From Dysgonomonas sp. 25 (GTDB lineage Bacteria > Bacteroidota > Bacteroidia > Bacteroidales > Dysgonomonadaceae): a stretch of DNA of 64,000 nucleotides. Of the stretch, positions 45,943-55,418 are shown piece after piece (position 1 is the stretch's first letter; each line of letters starts with the position of its first letter). The notes under the pieces are model-generated. The model searched no databases, was not told where the DNA came from, and was given only the letters and a program-made list of their open reading frames with translations. The translations under genes and the position numbers were made by a program. The DNA is taken from NCBI RefSeq assembly GCF_010501075.1, contig NZ_QVMN01000007.1, forward strand, positions 1-64,000, given 5' to 3'.

Positions 45943-47579
45943 CTGGCTTATTTTTAGGGCTTTTCATTAGCCTATGTGCTTATGCAGGTGTGAATGATAC
46001 CATTCAACCGCCACCGCAAGGGGTGACCTTTGCTGTGGATACCGTTGTACCGGCGGAAAGTTATTTGCCCGAAATGCCTATCGACATAGCATTGTACCGT
46101 CATACTGAAATGCCTGTACTGACCTTTCCCGACGAACATCGGGATATGGCGGTGGTGGGTACTTATAAGAATTCGCTGATGACGGCTATCAACAGGGCAT
46201 ACAGTGACCATCGCCCGCTGATATTGTCGCCCGATGTTATCTGGTTGGCTATTTGTCAGGGAGTTTCGATACATATAACCGAAAATATAAATACTTTGGA
46301 AGACAAACTCTTTGTGAAAGATAAGCCCAAAGTACTGAATGTTTACAGGCCTATATTGAGGGATAACAGCGCCGATTGGCAATTTATTATCGACCGTTTG
46401 TCTGCCGAAACCCGCAAATACACGAAGAAAGATTTCCATTCGTATGTTGTGGGCGATTTCTCTACAACTACGCCTGCGAGCCAGATGGCCTACAAAATAA
46501 CGTTATTGGAGGCATATAAGAAAGTCTTTGCTTATCAGGTGACAACACTTTGTGGCATTCCTTCGGTTACTTTGACCGGGACACGCGAAGATTGGGAAGT
46601 AATCTATAACAAGCTCGACTATCTGTCCGAAATCGGTCTCGAAGAATGGGCCGATTGTCTGCGTCCTGTTATACAGGAGTTTATCGATGCTTATGATGGA
46701 AAAGTGAATACACAATTCTGGCAAAGTATCTATAAAGACCGTTTCGAGTATGATTCGAATTATTTATCGGGGTGGTGTATTAAGTTCTTTCCCTATTTGA
46801 AAAAATGCCGTGATTGTAATGGATATATTCCGAACAGGTTTCTGGAGGGAGATGCTTATTTAATATCGAGAATAAGGACTGAAAATATCCCTGACGGCAA
46901 TGCCCGTATCGATGTTACAATCTGCGATTACACTGGAACCCGTTTAGGAATGCGCTATGTCTTTGGTGGATTTATGGGCTTGAAGCAATATAACAACAAG
47001 GCGATAGAGCCGTTTATCTCGTGGGTTATATGCAGAGAGGAGAAAAAAGGAAAAGGCAAAAAGGAAGAAGATATGACTTCGAATGGAGATGAAGCCCGCC
47101 CGGTACGGATGACGCGTGCAAGTATGTTTAGTCCTAATCCGAGGGATAGTTCTTCTAATTGGGACGATTGGATGTCTTGGAGTCCGTCTGTCGAACAGCC
47201 TGTTTATGATAAAGGACGCTTCGAAACGCAAGAGGAAAGCTTGAATTATATCAAAGATTACCTCGAAACAGCTATCAGGAAAAATACGGCATTCAAGGAA
47301 GAATTGCAAAAGGAAATAGAGGTAGAATTTGTGATTCGCACTACCGGAAAGATGGACGCCATAGGCATAAGGCATAACAATGTATCGAAGGCGCTTCGTG
47401 ACTTTATCAAAAAGAAACTGAAAGAGCTCCCCGGCGAATGGACGGTTGGGGTAGAGAGTTATAAGAGATACCTGAATCGCGGTTCCCACATCGTAACAAT
47501 AGAAGGGATGAAAGACTATAATATTCAGGTGAATACCGCTATAAACATCACGATATTCGAACAGAAGAAAACAGATTAA
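45933..47579 (+). CDS. Secreted DUF4419 protein
   Basis: A 548-residue protein with a signal peptide (MRITGLFLGLFISLCAYA). The DUF4419 core follows: LILSPDVIWLAICQGVSIHI near 95-114, GIPSVTLTGTREDWEVIYNKLDYL near 208-231 and SGWCIKFFPYL near 277. The C-terminal 150 residues add a Lys/Glu-rich stretch and a segment with TGKMDAIGIRHNNVSKALRDF. The activity of DUF4419 is unknown. It overlaps the upstream synthase by 10 bp and lies 20 nt before leuB, so it is part of the operon transcript although a link with leucine synthesis is not obvious. Confidence 0.9.
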   Translation: MRITGLFLGLFISLCAYAGVNDTIQPPPQGVTFAVDTVVPAESYLPEMPIDIALYRHTEMPVLTFPDEHRDMAVVGTYKNSLMTAINRAYSDHRPLILSPDVIWLAICQGVSIHITENINTLEDKLFVKDKPKVLNVYRPILRDNSADWQFIIDRLSAETRKYTKKDFHSYVVGDFSTTTPASQMAYKITLLEAYKKVFAYQVTTLCGIPSVTLTGTREDWEVIYNKLDYLSEIGLEEWADCLRPVIQEFIDAYDGKVNTQFWQSIYKDRFEYDSNYLSGWCIKFFPYLKKCRDCNGYIPNRFLEGDAYLISRIRTENIPDGNARIDVTICDYTGTRLGMRYVFGGFMGLKQYNNKAIEPFISWVICREEKKGKGKKEEDMTSNGDEARPVRMTRASMFSPNPRDSSSNWDDWMSWSPSVEQPVYDKGRFETQEESLNYIKDYLETAIRKNTAFKEELQKEIEVEFVIRTTGKMDAIGIRHNNVSKALRDFIKKKLKELPGEWTVGVESYKRYLNRGSHIVTIEGMKDYNIQVNTAINITIFEQKKTD

Positions 47580-47599
47580 TATACTAAATTGCAAAAACA

Positions 47600-48667
47600 A
47601 TGAAACTGAACATTGCCGTACTTCCGGGTGACGGAATAGGACCCGAAATCGTAGCACAGGCGCTACGCGTAACAGAAGCTGTATGTGAGAAATTCGGACA
47701 CGCGCTCGAATACAAATATGGAATTGTCGGTGCATCGGCCATCGACAAGGTAGGGAATCCTTATCCCGACGAAACGCACGAACTTTGTATGGCTTCGGAT
47801 GCCGTTTTGTTCGGCGCGATAGGCGATCCTAAGTTCGATAATAATCCGGCTGCCAAAGTCCGCCCCGAGCAGGGTTTGCTGGCTATGCGCAAGAAACTGG
47901 GACTGTATGCCAATCTGCGTCCGGTAGCTACTTTTCCGTCGTTGATACACAAATCACCTCTCCGTGCCGATTTGGTCGAAGGAGCAGACTTTATGTGTGT
48001 GCGCGAGCTGACGGGAGGATTGTATTTCGGTCGTCCGCAAGGTCGTAGCGAAGATGGCGATACGGCATACGATACGTGCGTCTATACGCGCGAGGAAGTG
48101 GAGCGTATCCTGCACCTTTCGTACAAATATGCCCGCATGCGCCGCAAAAAACTGACGGTAGTAGACAAAGCCAATGTGCTGTGCACATCGCGCTTGTGGC
48201 GCCAGGTAGCGCAGGAGATAGAAACACAGTATCCCGATGTGGAAACCGAATATATGTTTGTTGATAATGCGGCGATGCAGATTATTCAGTGGCCTAAGCG
48301 TTTCGATGTATTGGTGACCGAAAACCTGTTCGGTGACATCCTGACGGACGAAGCTTCTGTTATTACAGGTTCGCTGGGGATGCTTCCATCCGCTTCCATC
48401 GGTATTCATACATCGGTATTCGAGCCGATTCACGGTTCGTATCCACAGGCGGCAGGCAAAAATATAGCCAATCCGCTGGCTACTATCCTTTCGGCAGCTA
48501 TGATGTTCGAATATGCTTTCGAATTGAAGGAAGAAGGCGCGCTTATCCGCCGGGCAGTCGATGCATCGATGGATGCCAAGATTGTAACCGAAGACATTGC
48601 ATCGGGTGGCAAAGCTTATTCGACAAGCGATGTGGGCGACTGGATTGTAAATTATATAAAAGGCTAA
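47600..48667 (+). CDS. leuB: 3-isopropylmalate dehydrogenase
   Basis: A 355-residue LeuB, NAD-dependent oxidative decarboxylase, third step of leucine synthesis. Motifs: [17 protein letters not shown] at 6-22, [16 protein letters not shown] (substrate Arg), [25 protein letters not shown] (Mg Asp pair) and [19 protein letters not shown]. Normal length. It is the last gene of the operon; only a weak 4-bp hairpin with ATTTT follows the stop. Confidence 0.97.
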   Translation: MKLNIAVLPGDGIGPEIVAQALRVTEAVCEKFGHALEYKYGIVGASAIDKVGNPYPDETHELCMASDAVLFGAIGDPKFDNNPAAKVRPEQGLLAMRKKLGLYANLRPVATFPSLIHKSPLRADLVEGADFMCVRELTGGLYFGRPQGRSEDGDTAYDTCVYTREEVERILHLSYKYARMRRKKLTVVDKANVLCTSRLWRQVAQEIETQYPDVETEYMFVDNAAMQIIQWPKRFDVLVTENLFGDILTDEASVITGSLGMLPSASIGIHTSVFEPIHGSYPQAAGKNIANPLATILSAAMMFEYAFELKEEGALIRRAVDASMDAKIVTEDIASGGKAYSTSDVGDWIVNYIKG

Positions 48668-48828
48668 TAGCCATTTTGATACATAGTATTCATTAAGGGG
48701 CTGATTTCTAATTAGTCCCTTGTTTCTTTGCTAAAATCTGGGATTTAGCCAATCGAAATCCGTCGGGAAGTACTATCTTTACATGACTTAAAAAAATAAT
48801 TATCATTTAATAAAAAAAGAGCAACAAT
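48668..48828. other. Spacer after leuB
   Basis: Holds a weak GGCT/AGCC hairpin directly at the leuB stop and a near-consensus -7 box TATCTTTA about 50 nt before the DUF4494 gene. Nothing else is seen. Confidence 0.4.
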
Positions 48829-49284
48829 ATGCACAATTGGTTTGAATGCAAGGTGTCTTACGAAAAGACATTGGAGAATGGTATGCAGAAAAAAGTTACC
48901 GAACCTTATCTGGTAGATGCCTTATCTTTTACCGAGGCCGAAGCCCGTATTATAGAGGAATTGAAGCCTTATATCTCGGGTGAATTTTCAATAGCGGATA
49001 TCAAGAGGGCTAAATATAACGAATTGTTTTTCAATGATGCAGGCGATCGCTATTACAAGGCGAAAGTACAATTCATTTCGCTGGATGAGAAAAGCGGAAC
49101 GGAAAAGAAAACGGCTGTGAATATGCTTGCACAGGCTTCGACGCTGAAAGAGGCTTTGGAAGTAGTTGAAAAAGGAATGGCGGGAACGCTTGCCGATTAT
49201 ATTATTGCATCGCTTGCCGAAACAACGATTATGGATATTTTCCCTTATTCGGAGGAAGATAAAAATAAGGTTGTTGTAGCATAA
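48829..49284 (+). CDS. DUF4494 protein
   Basis: A 151-residue protein matching DUF4494: WFECKVSYEKTLENGMQKKV at the start, EPYLVDALSFTEAEARIIEEL, and a C-terminal part with DYIIASLAETTIMDIFPY. The N-terminal domain looks like an OB- or beta-rich nucleic-acid-type fold, but this is not established. It lies 12 nt before the YggS gene, an arrangement I remember from other Bacteroidales, so a shared transcript is likely. Function unknown. Confidence 0.88.
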   Translation: MHNWFECKVSYEKTLENGMQKKVTEPYLVDALSFTEAEARIIEELKPYISGEFSIADIKRAKYNELFFNDAGDRYYKAKVQFISLDEKSGTEKKTAVNMLAQASTLKEALEVVEKGMAGTLADYIIASLAETTIMDIFPYSEEDKNKVVVA

Positions 49285-49296
49285 TCAGCTTGCGTT

Positions 49297-49965
49297 ATGT
49301 CTGTCGCCGATAACTTAATCGCTATAAAGGAAACAATTCCCGAAGGAGTAAAATTGGTTGCCGTGTCGAAGTTCCACCCGGCCGAAGCCATCATGGAGGC
49401 TTACGATGCGGGACAACGGGTTTTCGGCGAGAGCCGTATGCAAGAGATCAAGCCTAAGCACGAGCAATTGCCTGCCGATATCGAATGGCATTTTATCGGG
49501 CATCTGCAAAGCAAAAAGGCGAAAGATATAGTCTCCTATGTGCATACGATACATAGTGTAGATAGCTGGAAACTTTTGCAAGAGATCGAAAAACGGGCAT
49601 CCGATGCTCAACGGACGGTAAATTGCCTGCTGGAAATACATATAGCACAAGAAAATAGCAAATTTGGCTTTACTTTCGAAAATTGTCGGCAATTTCTTAT
49701 GCAGGATGATTGGAAAAAATGTAAATTTGCGCGTATCGTGGGATTAATGGGTATGGCAACCGACACCGAAGATGCTGATATTGTTCGCAAAGAATTCAGA
49801 AAACTCAGGCTGTTTTTCGAGGAATTGAAGTCTACTGTTTTTTCGGGTGACAAGCAATTCGACCAGTTATCCATGGGTATGTCACATGATTATAAAATTG
49901 CAATTGAAGAAGGGGCGACAATTGTAAGAATAGGTTCATCAATCTTCGGCTCCCGTCAGTATTAG
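49297..49965 (+). CDS. YggS-family pyridoxal-phosphate homeostasis protein
   Basis: A 222-residue single-domain PLP-binding barrel protein. The PLP lysine is in LVAVSKFHPAE (residue about 24), followed by QRVFGESRMQEIKPKHEQL, WHFIGHLQSKKAKDIV, SMGMSHDYKIAIEEGATIVRIGSSIFG. Members bind PLP and keep vitamin B6 and amino-acid pools balanced, with no known catalytic turnover. Confidence 0.95.
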   Translation: MSVADNLIAIKETIPEGVKLVAVSKFHPAEAIMEAYDAGQRVFGESRMQEIKPKHEQLPADIEWHFIGHLQSKKAKDIVSYVHTIHSVDSWKLLQEIEKRASDAQRTVNCLLEIHIAQENSKFGFTFENCRQFLMQDDWKKCKFARIVGLMGMATDTEDADIVRKEFRKLRLFFEELKSTVFSGDKQFDQLSMGMSHDYKIAIEEGATIVRIGSSIFGSRQY

Positions 49966-49989
49966 TAGTAACACAAAATTGACTGTATT

Positions 49990-50931
49990 ATGAATATTCA
50001 GCAGCTTGAATATATTATCGCAGTAGATAATCATCGCCATTTTGCTAAAGCAGCAGAAGCATCGTTCGTTACCCAACCTACCTTGAGTATGATGATTCAG
50101 AAGTTGGAAGATGAAATCGGAGTTAAGATATTCGACCGTAGCCAGTTGCCTGTGCAGCCGACGCCTATCGGGGTGCAAGTGATTAATCAGGCGCGGATTA
50201 TCGTTTCGCAGGTCAAGCAGATAAAAGAGATAATACAGGAAGAAAAAGGTATTGTACAGGGAGTCTTCAAGCTGGGTATTATCCCTACCATAGCTCCGTA
50301 TTTGTTGCCTAAGCTGATGAAGCGGCACAACGACAACGGCTATGATATTACGCTCGTGATAGAGGAAATGACCACCGCCCAGATTTGTGAGCGCCTCCTT
50401 GACGGAACGCTGGATGGAGCCATTCTGGCAACCCCTCTTAAGAATGAGAAAATCATGGAATATCCTATCTATTATGAGAAATTCTATGCCTATGTTTCGC
50501 CGCAGGAAACGTCTTTGTACGCCAAGAAGGAATTGGATGAGGACGACCTGAATGTCAATCGTTTGTGGCTTCTGGAAGAGGTGCATTGCTTCCGTAACCA
50601 GATACTGAAATTGTGCAGCACACGCCGCCGCAAGAGCGCACATTCGCTGTTCACGTATGAGGCGGGAAGTATAGATACGCTTATCAATATTGTAGATAAT
50701 AATAGCGGGTTGACCGTTATCCCTGAAATGACGTTGGACGTACTCAACGAAAAACAAATGAAGCATGTACGCCCGCTGAAAGATATGAACCCGGTGCGGG
50801 AAATCAGCCTCGTTACACGGAAAGATTTCTTGCGGGAGAAGATTATCAATATCATCATTTCGGAAGTCAAAGACGTCGTTCCGAAAGAATATTTAGACCC
50901 TGAAAGAAAAAAATCGATAGTCGATTTGTAA
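49990..50931 (+). CDS. oxyR: OxyR-type peroxide-sensing LysR regulator
   Basis: A 313-residue LysR protein. N-terminal winged HTH (NIQQLEYIIAVDNHRHFAKAAEASFVTQPTLSMMIQKLE). The regulatory domain holds two cysteines nine residues apart, Cys200 and Cys209 (HCFRNQILKLC), equal to the Cys199/Cys208 redox switch of E. coli OxyR. It should activate catalase and peroxiredoxin genes on peroxide stress; none is adjacent. The gene converges on the lipid kinase with 3 nt between stops. Confidence 0.93.
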   Translation: MNIQQLEYIIAVDNHRHFAKAAEASFVTQPTLSMMIQKLEDEIGVKIFDRSQLPVQPTPIGVQVINQARIIVSQVKQIKEIIQEEKGIVQGVFKLGIIPTIAPYLLPKLMKRHNDNGYDITLVIEEMTTAQICERLLDGTLDGAILATPLKNEKIMEYPIYYEKFYAYVSPQETSLYAKKELDEDDLNVNRLWLLEEVHCFRNQILKLCSTRRRKSAHSLFTYEAGSIDTLINIVDNNSGLTVIPEMTLDVLNEKQMKHVRPLKDMNPVREISLVTRKDFLREKIINIIISEVKDVVPKEYLDPERKKSIVDL

Positions 50932-50934
50932 GCT

Positions 50935-51828
50935 TTATCTTTTCTTAGGGACAAGGACTTTTAGGCCTTTGGGTATAATCCGCACGTGGATTTCCTTGTC
51001 TTCCATGTATGAATCTCCATCGAGGTGCATAGGGCCTTCCTCTTCGCGTTTGATAACGACTTCGGGGGTAAGGATTTCCGTCAGCTTTTTATTCTTGTCC
51101 AATGTGCGGTTGAACATCTGGATGGCAATTTTAGGCACATTCAACAGGTTGATGGGTGCAAGCATCGATACGGCCAAAAGCCCGTCCTGTACATCGGCAT
51201 GGGGCGCGATGTAAGCTCCGTATCCGTATTGTCCGGTATTGGCGCATGTGATGAGGAACTTCCTGTCGTTGAAGCAGCCGTCGGGCGATTCTACCTCGTA
51301 TTTTTCGGGTTTGTTGCCGAAGAAAGCTTTGGTCATTTCCTTCAGGTACATGATGAATCCGCGCTTCTTTTTTCCAGCTACTTTGTGTGCCACATTAGCG
51401 TCGAATCCTACTCCGCAGGTGCAGAAGAAAACGCGATCGTTCGCCATGCCGTAATCCATCGTTATCACATGTTCTTCGTTTATTATTTGCAGGGCTTTCT
51501 CTACATTGAGGGAAATATGCAGGTCTCTGGCAAGCCCGTTCCCCGAGCCGAGCGGGATGATGCCCATTGTGGCATTGCTGTTTAGCAGTCCCCGTCCTAT
51601 ATCGTTTACCGTTCCGTCTCCCCCTACGGCAATGACATAATCGGCTCCATTGGCAGCAGCTTGCCGGGCTAATTCGTAGCCATGTCCGGCATATTCGGTT
51701 TTCAGAATCTCAATATCGAACTTGTTTTTGTCCAATACCGCTTCGGCCTTGCCCGGAATGTTCTTTTTGTTGGACACTCCCGACACCGGATTTATAATGA
51801 AAGCAACTTTCTTCTTGCCTACTGCCAT
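50935..51828 (-). CDS. Diacylglycerol-kinase-family lipid kinase
   Basis: A 297-residue DAGK/sphingosine-kinase-fold protein. ATP-site motifs: AFIINPVSGVSNKK at 9-22, VIAVGGDGTVNDIGRGLL near 65-82, IIPLGSGNGLARDLHI near 90-105, and the acidic GPMHLDGDSYMED near the C terminus. Substrates in the family are diacylglycerol, other glycerolipids or sphingoid bases. Because Bacteroidota make sphingolipids, a sphingoid-base kinase is a reasonable alternative to lipid recycling. It is alone on the minus strand. Confidence 0.9.
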   Translation of the reverse strand: MAVGKKKVAFIINPVSGVSNKKNIPGKAEAVLDKNKFDIEILKTEYAGHGYELARQAAANGADYVIAVGGDGTVNDIGRGLLNSNATMGIIPLGSGNGLARDLHISLNVEKALQIINEEHVITMDYGMANDRVFFCTCGVGFDANVAHKVAGKKKRGFIMYLKEMTKAFFGNKPEKYEVESPDGCFNDRKFLITCANTGQYGYGAYIAPHADVQDGLLAVSMLAPINLLNVPKIAIQMFNRTLDKNKKLTEILTPEVVIKREEEGPMHLDGDSYMEDKEIHVRIIPKGLKVLVPKKR

Positions 51829-51978
51829 ATTTCGTGGTTTTATTTAATAACGAATAAACGCTTTAGATGGTATATAATACTCTTTCGATTAAAATTCTGT
51901 GAATATATAAAATTTGCCTCAAAGGAGAGGTGTCAAACAAAAGTATTTCGCTATTATTTCTATATTCGAAAAAAGAAT

Positions 51979-51986
51979 TATCTTTA
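51979..51986 (+). promoter_or_regulatory. -7-like box of the DUF3784-type gene
   Basis: TATCTTTA, one mismatch to TAnnTTTG, 40 nt before the ATG at 52026 and inside the longer upstream frame. Confidence 0.35.
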
Positions 51987-52025
51987 TGGACAAAGTTTAC
52001 ACAAGGAAATCAAAACTATAATAAA

Positions 52026-52754
52026 ATGGATTCGTTCATCACTGTTGTTATTTTCGGTATAATCTATGTCCTTATCGGTTACTTGATCAGAAGTAACCCG
52101 AATGTTATCCCCTCCGATATTTCGCGCCACAAGAAAGATGTCGTCTCGATAGAAATTGCCGGCAGGGTAGGGAGTATAATGATTTTCGGAGGATTAACCC
52201 TTGCCGTACTGGGCATAGTCTTATTTGCGGCTGGGTTATATAGGGGATATCTATTAGTCGCAGCAATGGCTACATTGTTGTTGTTCATATGCATATCGTT
52301 GGCGGTATATTCATCCAAACGTAAATACCAGATACGGTCGAGCGGGCGGATTGTCGCTTCCGTGCTTATTTTCTTCTTCATAGCTATCCCTGTTTCCCTG
52401 TTCTTCCTGCTTCGAGCGCCTCAGATTACGATGACAGAAGACGGGATTTCTATCGAGGCTGTCTACGGGCAGCATATAGAGCGGGATGCGATAGAAGATG
52501 TACAGCTCATACCTACAATGCCTCCCTGTTTAGCTGTAGATGAAGGTTTCGAATTGCTTGGCGTGAGTAGGGGCGAATTTGTATATGAGGAATGGCAGAA
52601 TGTATATCTATATTTGCAAACACCGCGTTCCCCATATATCCTGATCAAGACAGCAGAAGGGCGGCGTTATGTCCTCAACTTTTCGCGGCAGGAACAGACA
52701 ACGGAATGTCATAAAGAGATTTCCCGGTATATGAAAGAATACCGTAACAGTTAG
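52026..52754 (+). CDS. Membrane protein with DUF3784-like and PH-like domains
   Basis: A 242-residue protein. Residues about 5-20, 50-72, 77-95 and 105-125 are membrane helices; the first 80 residues with DVVSIEIAGRVGSIMIFGGL resemble DUF3784. The C-terminal cytosolic part (about 130-242) is beta-rich and bacterial-PH-like (MTEDGISIEAVYGQHIERDA; PYILIKTAEGRRYVLNF). The start at 52026 is preferred to 51930 because of the -7-like box between them. Function unknown. Confidence 0.8.
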   Translation: MDSFITVVIFGIIYVLIGYLIRSNPNVIPSDISRHKKDVVSIEIAGRVGSIMIFGGLTLAVLGIVLFAAGLYRGYLLVAAMATLLLFICISLAVYSSKRKYQIRSSGRIVASVLIFFFIAIPVSLFFLLRAPQITMTEDGISIEAVYGQHIERDAIEDVQLIPTMPPCLAVDEGFELLGVSRGEFVYEEWQNVYLYLQTPRSPYILIKTAEGRRYVLNFSRQEQTTECHKEISRYMKEYRNS

Positions 52755-52755
52755 T

Positions 52756-53859
52756 TTATCGTAGTTGCTCTATCTTTTCCGAAGCCGTTTTGCTTATAGC
52801 TTCGTCTTTGTCATTATTTACCTCTATCGCTTTCTTATATAGTTCTTTGGCCTTTTCTTTCTTGCCCCATCGGACATGTATATCGCCCGATTCGATATAG
52901 GCAGGTGCATAGGTCGAGTCGGTCTGGATTGCTTTCTCGAAATACTTGTTAGCCTTGTCGAAATCTTCTTTGTTCTTGTATATCAACCCTATATTGTGGT
53001 AGACAAAAGTCAGCGAAGAATCGATTGCTATTATCTTGTTGAAGTTTTCGAGCGCAAGGTCGTAATCGCCTTTCCGGGTGTAGAGAATACCCAACGCATT
53101 ATAAGCATCGATATAATTGGGCGCAATGTTCAACGCTTTGTTGTAATCCTCTATCGCCTGTTTTGAGTTGTCTTTCTCGTTATAGGCATAGCCCCTGTTG
53201 TAGTAGGCATATACGTTCAGGGGATTGATTTTGAGCGCCTTGTCCGCATACTTAATTGCCTCGTTATACTTCTCCGTTTTGATATATGCAGTAGATAGGT
53301 TGATGTAGTTCTTTTCGTCCTCGGGTAATAGCTTTTCTATAGCGGCATAGTCGGATATGGCATCATTATATTCTTCGTTCTGTATATGCATAAACGCTCT
53401 GCTCTCGAATGCAGGAACGAATGTGCGGTCTTTCTGTATTGTCGCCGTATAATTAGCCAAAGCTTGTTTATTATCTCCTTTCAATTGATAGGCATATCCC
53501 CGCAGGAAGTAGGCGCGGGCAATGTCTTTGTCGGCTTCCAATATCAGATTGCTCATTTCGATAGACTTATCTATCTCGTTCATATTCAGGTATGCTTCGC
53601 TGATATATAAACTGCAGGCATTGAGTGGGGTTGTTTTGAATTTTTTGCTGGGAATGGTCGCTTCTATCTGCGCGATGATATCCTCGAGGTTTTTGATTTT
53701 TTCCTGTGGCGTATGGGCAGACTTTATTTCTTCCAGAATTTGTTTGTTATATTCTTCGGCTTGTGCCTTTTCCTGCCTCACTTCTTCGAACAGGCTGCAC
53801 GAAGGCAGCAACAGCAATGCTGCAACAAGTGATAGATATGCTATTTTTTTGCGAATCAT
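52756..53859 (-). CDS. TPR-repeat lipoprotein
   Basis: A 367-residue lipoprotein (lipobox LPSC, Cys21). About eight tetratricopeptide repeats fill residues 85-360 (for example ARAYFLRGYAYQLKGDNKQAL; VYAYYNRGYAYNEKDNSKQAI; IDAYNALGILYTRKGDYDLAL). TPR arrays bind partner proteins; the site is probably the inner leaflet of the outer membrane. It is third in a minus-strand unit after the amidinotransferase-like and small lipoprotein genes (7-nt gap). Its N-terminal TPQEKIKNLEDIIAQIE resembles a segment of the TPR protein at 56990. Confidence 0.9.
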   Translation of the reverse strand: MIRKKIAYLSLVAALLLLPSCSLFEEVRQEKAQAEEYNKQILEEIKSAHTPQEKIKNLEDIIAQIEATIPSKKFKTTPLNACSLYISEAYLNMNEIDKSIEMSNLILEADKDIARAYFLRGYAYQLKGDNKQALANYTATIQKDRTFVPAFESRAFMHIQNEEYNDAISDYAAIEKLLPEDEKNYINLSTAYIKTEKYNEAIKYADKALKINPLNVYAYYNRGYAYNEKDNSKQAIEDYNKALNIAPNYIDAYNALGILYTRKGDYDLALENFNKIIAIDSSLTFVYHNIGLIYKNKEDFDKANKYFEKAIQTDSTYAPAYIESGDIHVRWGKKEKAKELYKKAIEVNNDKDEAISKTASEKIEQLR

Positions 53860-53866
53860 GTTTATG

Positions 53867-54292
53867 TTAGTTTTCTTTTTCTAAAGTGATATTGATGGTG
53901 CTTTTGCTCGGCTTCCACATAGCCCCGCTGGCCGGATCTATAATAGTCATGCCTATAAACCATCCGAAAATAGGAAATGCGAGGTTGACGTAATACACGC
54001 CATCCACTTTGTAGTGGATATAGGTAGTCGTGTTTTTATATCCGGGCATGGAAGCAGTGACGTTGTAAAAGGCTTTGCCTAAATCGTCTCCCGCCGGCAG
54101 AACCGGTCTGGCAGGCGTAGTGCCTTGGAAGAGAATAGCTCCATTTTGTTTTTTTACGACAATATCGGCACCCTGAGGCTCTGAATTGATTTCGATTGGA
54201 TATCTGTTCTTGCTGAACATTGTCGCGCAGCTTGACATGGACAGGACGGCAAAAACGAGCAGCACGAGTATTCCTATTGATTTATGATTCAT
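53867..54292 (-). CDS. Small lipoprotein with PEGA-like domain
   Basis: A 141-residue lipoprotein: signal NHKSIGILVLLVFAVLSMSSC, then a PEGA-like strand pair (PIEINSEPQGADIVVKKQ) and a short hydrophobic hairpin (VNLAFPIFGWFIGMTI). An upstream in-frame start at 54406 would overlap the enzyme gene and hide the signal peptide, so ATG 54292 is chosen. It lies 20 nt after the amidinotransferase-like gene and 7 nt before the TPR lipoprotein. Function unknown. Confidence 0.85.
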   Translation of the reverse strand: MNHKSIGILVLLVFAVLSMSSCATMFSKNRYPIEINSEPQGADIVVKKQNGAILFQGTTPARPVLPAGDDLGKAFYNVTASMPGYKNTTTYIHYKVDGVYYVNLAFPIFGWFIGMTIIDPASGAMWKPSKSTINITLEKEN

Positions 54293-54312
54293 CTTTGATA
54301 CGATATTAATGG

Positions 54313-55227
54313 TTATTCCCTGATTAGCGGTAGGGTAGAGCAACGCAACAAGCCTCCCATTTTCGATATTTCGCGATAAGGGATCGTTTCCACGGTCAAT
54401 CCCCATGCATCTTGCAGATGCTTGTTGAGGCGGGTGAAATGTTCCTCGCTGACAACTACTTCGGGCGAGATGGAAAAGATGTTTGTATTCATCCAGTACA
54501 TTTCTTCCTGCGTGATTTCGAATATATTGTCCTTGCCAAAAATATCGACAACTGTCTGTATACCTTCCGGTTCAAGGAATCCGTCCGGGTAAAGGATCGC
54601 TTTTCCGTTGCCGACAGGCATAAACGTACAATCCAGATGAAGGATGCCTTCTCGTGGATTTGTATCGTTCTTTTTCAGTTCCAGTGGAATAATGGTTTTG
54701 TCTGGGAACAACTCTTTGATAAACGAGATAGCATACGAGTTTGTCCGTGCAGTCTTTTTGTTCGGATAATCCTCGCGTGTATATGTCCCGATGAAGATAA
54801 TATCGTCGTGTAAAACGACGTCTCCCCCTTCTACATGCGCTTTTTCGGGGAGGTTGTATATCTTGTTGAAGGCAATACGGCTATAGATGGGCGCATAGGC
54901 CTCTTGCTCGTCGGCGCGGTCGGGTATGATGTTGGATGTGATAATCTTGTCGTCGATGACAAAAGCAACATCTCTCGCAAAGACCTGATTGCTGTTGGGC
55001 AAAATCAATGGTCGAAGTACTTCTACATGGTATTTTCTCAACACTTTCTCGAAAGCGTCCATCTCGTTTGCAATATCCTCCTCGGTAGGGTAATTACCGT
55101 TGCTTACCGTTTCGTACGATTTGGCATCGTATGTCTCTTCCAATAGCGGGTCTTTGCCCATCGAGTGGGGCTGTCCGAGTACAACAGCTTTCAGTCTGGC
55201 CGTCTCATTCTTGATATTTAACTGCAT
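54313..55227 (-). CDS. Amidinotransferase/arginine deiminase-family enzyme
   Basis: A 304-residue guanidino-group-modifying enzyme. Visible catalytic set: the acidic EGGDVVLHDDIIFIG (Glu), HLDCTFMPVG (His) and, nine residues from the end, the nucleophile Cys296 in GGLLRCSTLPL. Candidate substrates are arginine, citrulline, or methylated arginines. The start is ATG 55227; the frame extends to 55284, but the promoter TTTG-N20-TATCTTTG lies between. It heads a unit with two lipoproteins. Confidence 0.88.
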   Translation of the reverse strand: MQLNIKNETARLKAVVLGQPHSMGKDPLLEETYDAKSYETVSNGNYPTEEDIANEMDAFEKVLRKYHVEVLRPLILPNSNQVFARDVAFVIDDKIITSNIIPDRADEQEAYAPIYSRIAFNKIYNLPEKAHVEGGDVVLHDDIIFIGTYTREDYPNKKTARTNSYAISFIKELFPDKTIIPLELKKNDTNPREGILHLDCTFMPVGNGKAILYPDGFLEPEGIQTVVDIFGKDNIFEITQEEMYWMNTNIFSISPEVVVSEEHFTRLNKHLQDAWGLTVETIPYREISKMGGLLRCSTLPLIRE

Positions 55228-55243
55228 ATAGAAAACTTTTGCC

Positions 55244-55275
55244 CAAAGATACAACCTTTTAAATACATCGCCAAA
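55244..55275 (-). promoter_or_regulatory. Promoter of the amidinotransferase-like unit
   Basis: Minus strand TTTG (55275-55272), 20 nt, TATCTTTG (55251-55244). Predicted start near 55240, 13 nt before the ATG at 55227. Confidence 0.7.
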
Positions 55276-55320
55276 ATGAAGCATATTTATCTCCTTAGCC
55301 GATTATTCTTTTGCAACTAC

Positions 55321-55358
55321 AAAAAAAACGAGAAGGCTTACTTTCACAAGTTAGCCTT
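55321..55358 (-). terminator. Terminator of the sigma-factor gene
   Basis: AAGGCT (55333-55338) pairs with AGCCTT (55353-55358) and, after an A-A mismatch on the minus strand, four more inner pairs form. On the minus strand it runs into eight T. It lies 60 nt after the sigma-factor stop at 55419. Confidence 0.75.
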
Positions 55359-55418
55359 CCCTGAGTAAATTGCTTTTATATTTGACGGTTACTTAATATA
55401 GTGTAATAGTATGAAAAC

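Noticed and set aside
48661-48676. Terminator after leuB
   Set aside because: The stem has only four pairs and the T run is short and broken; not enough for a call.
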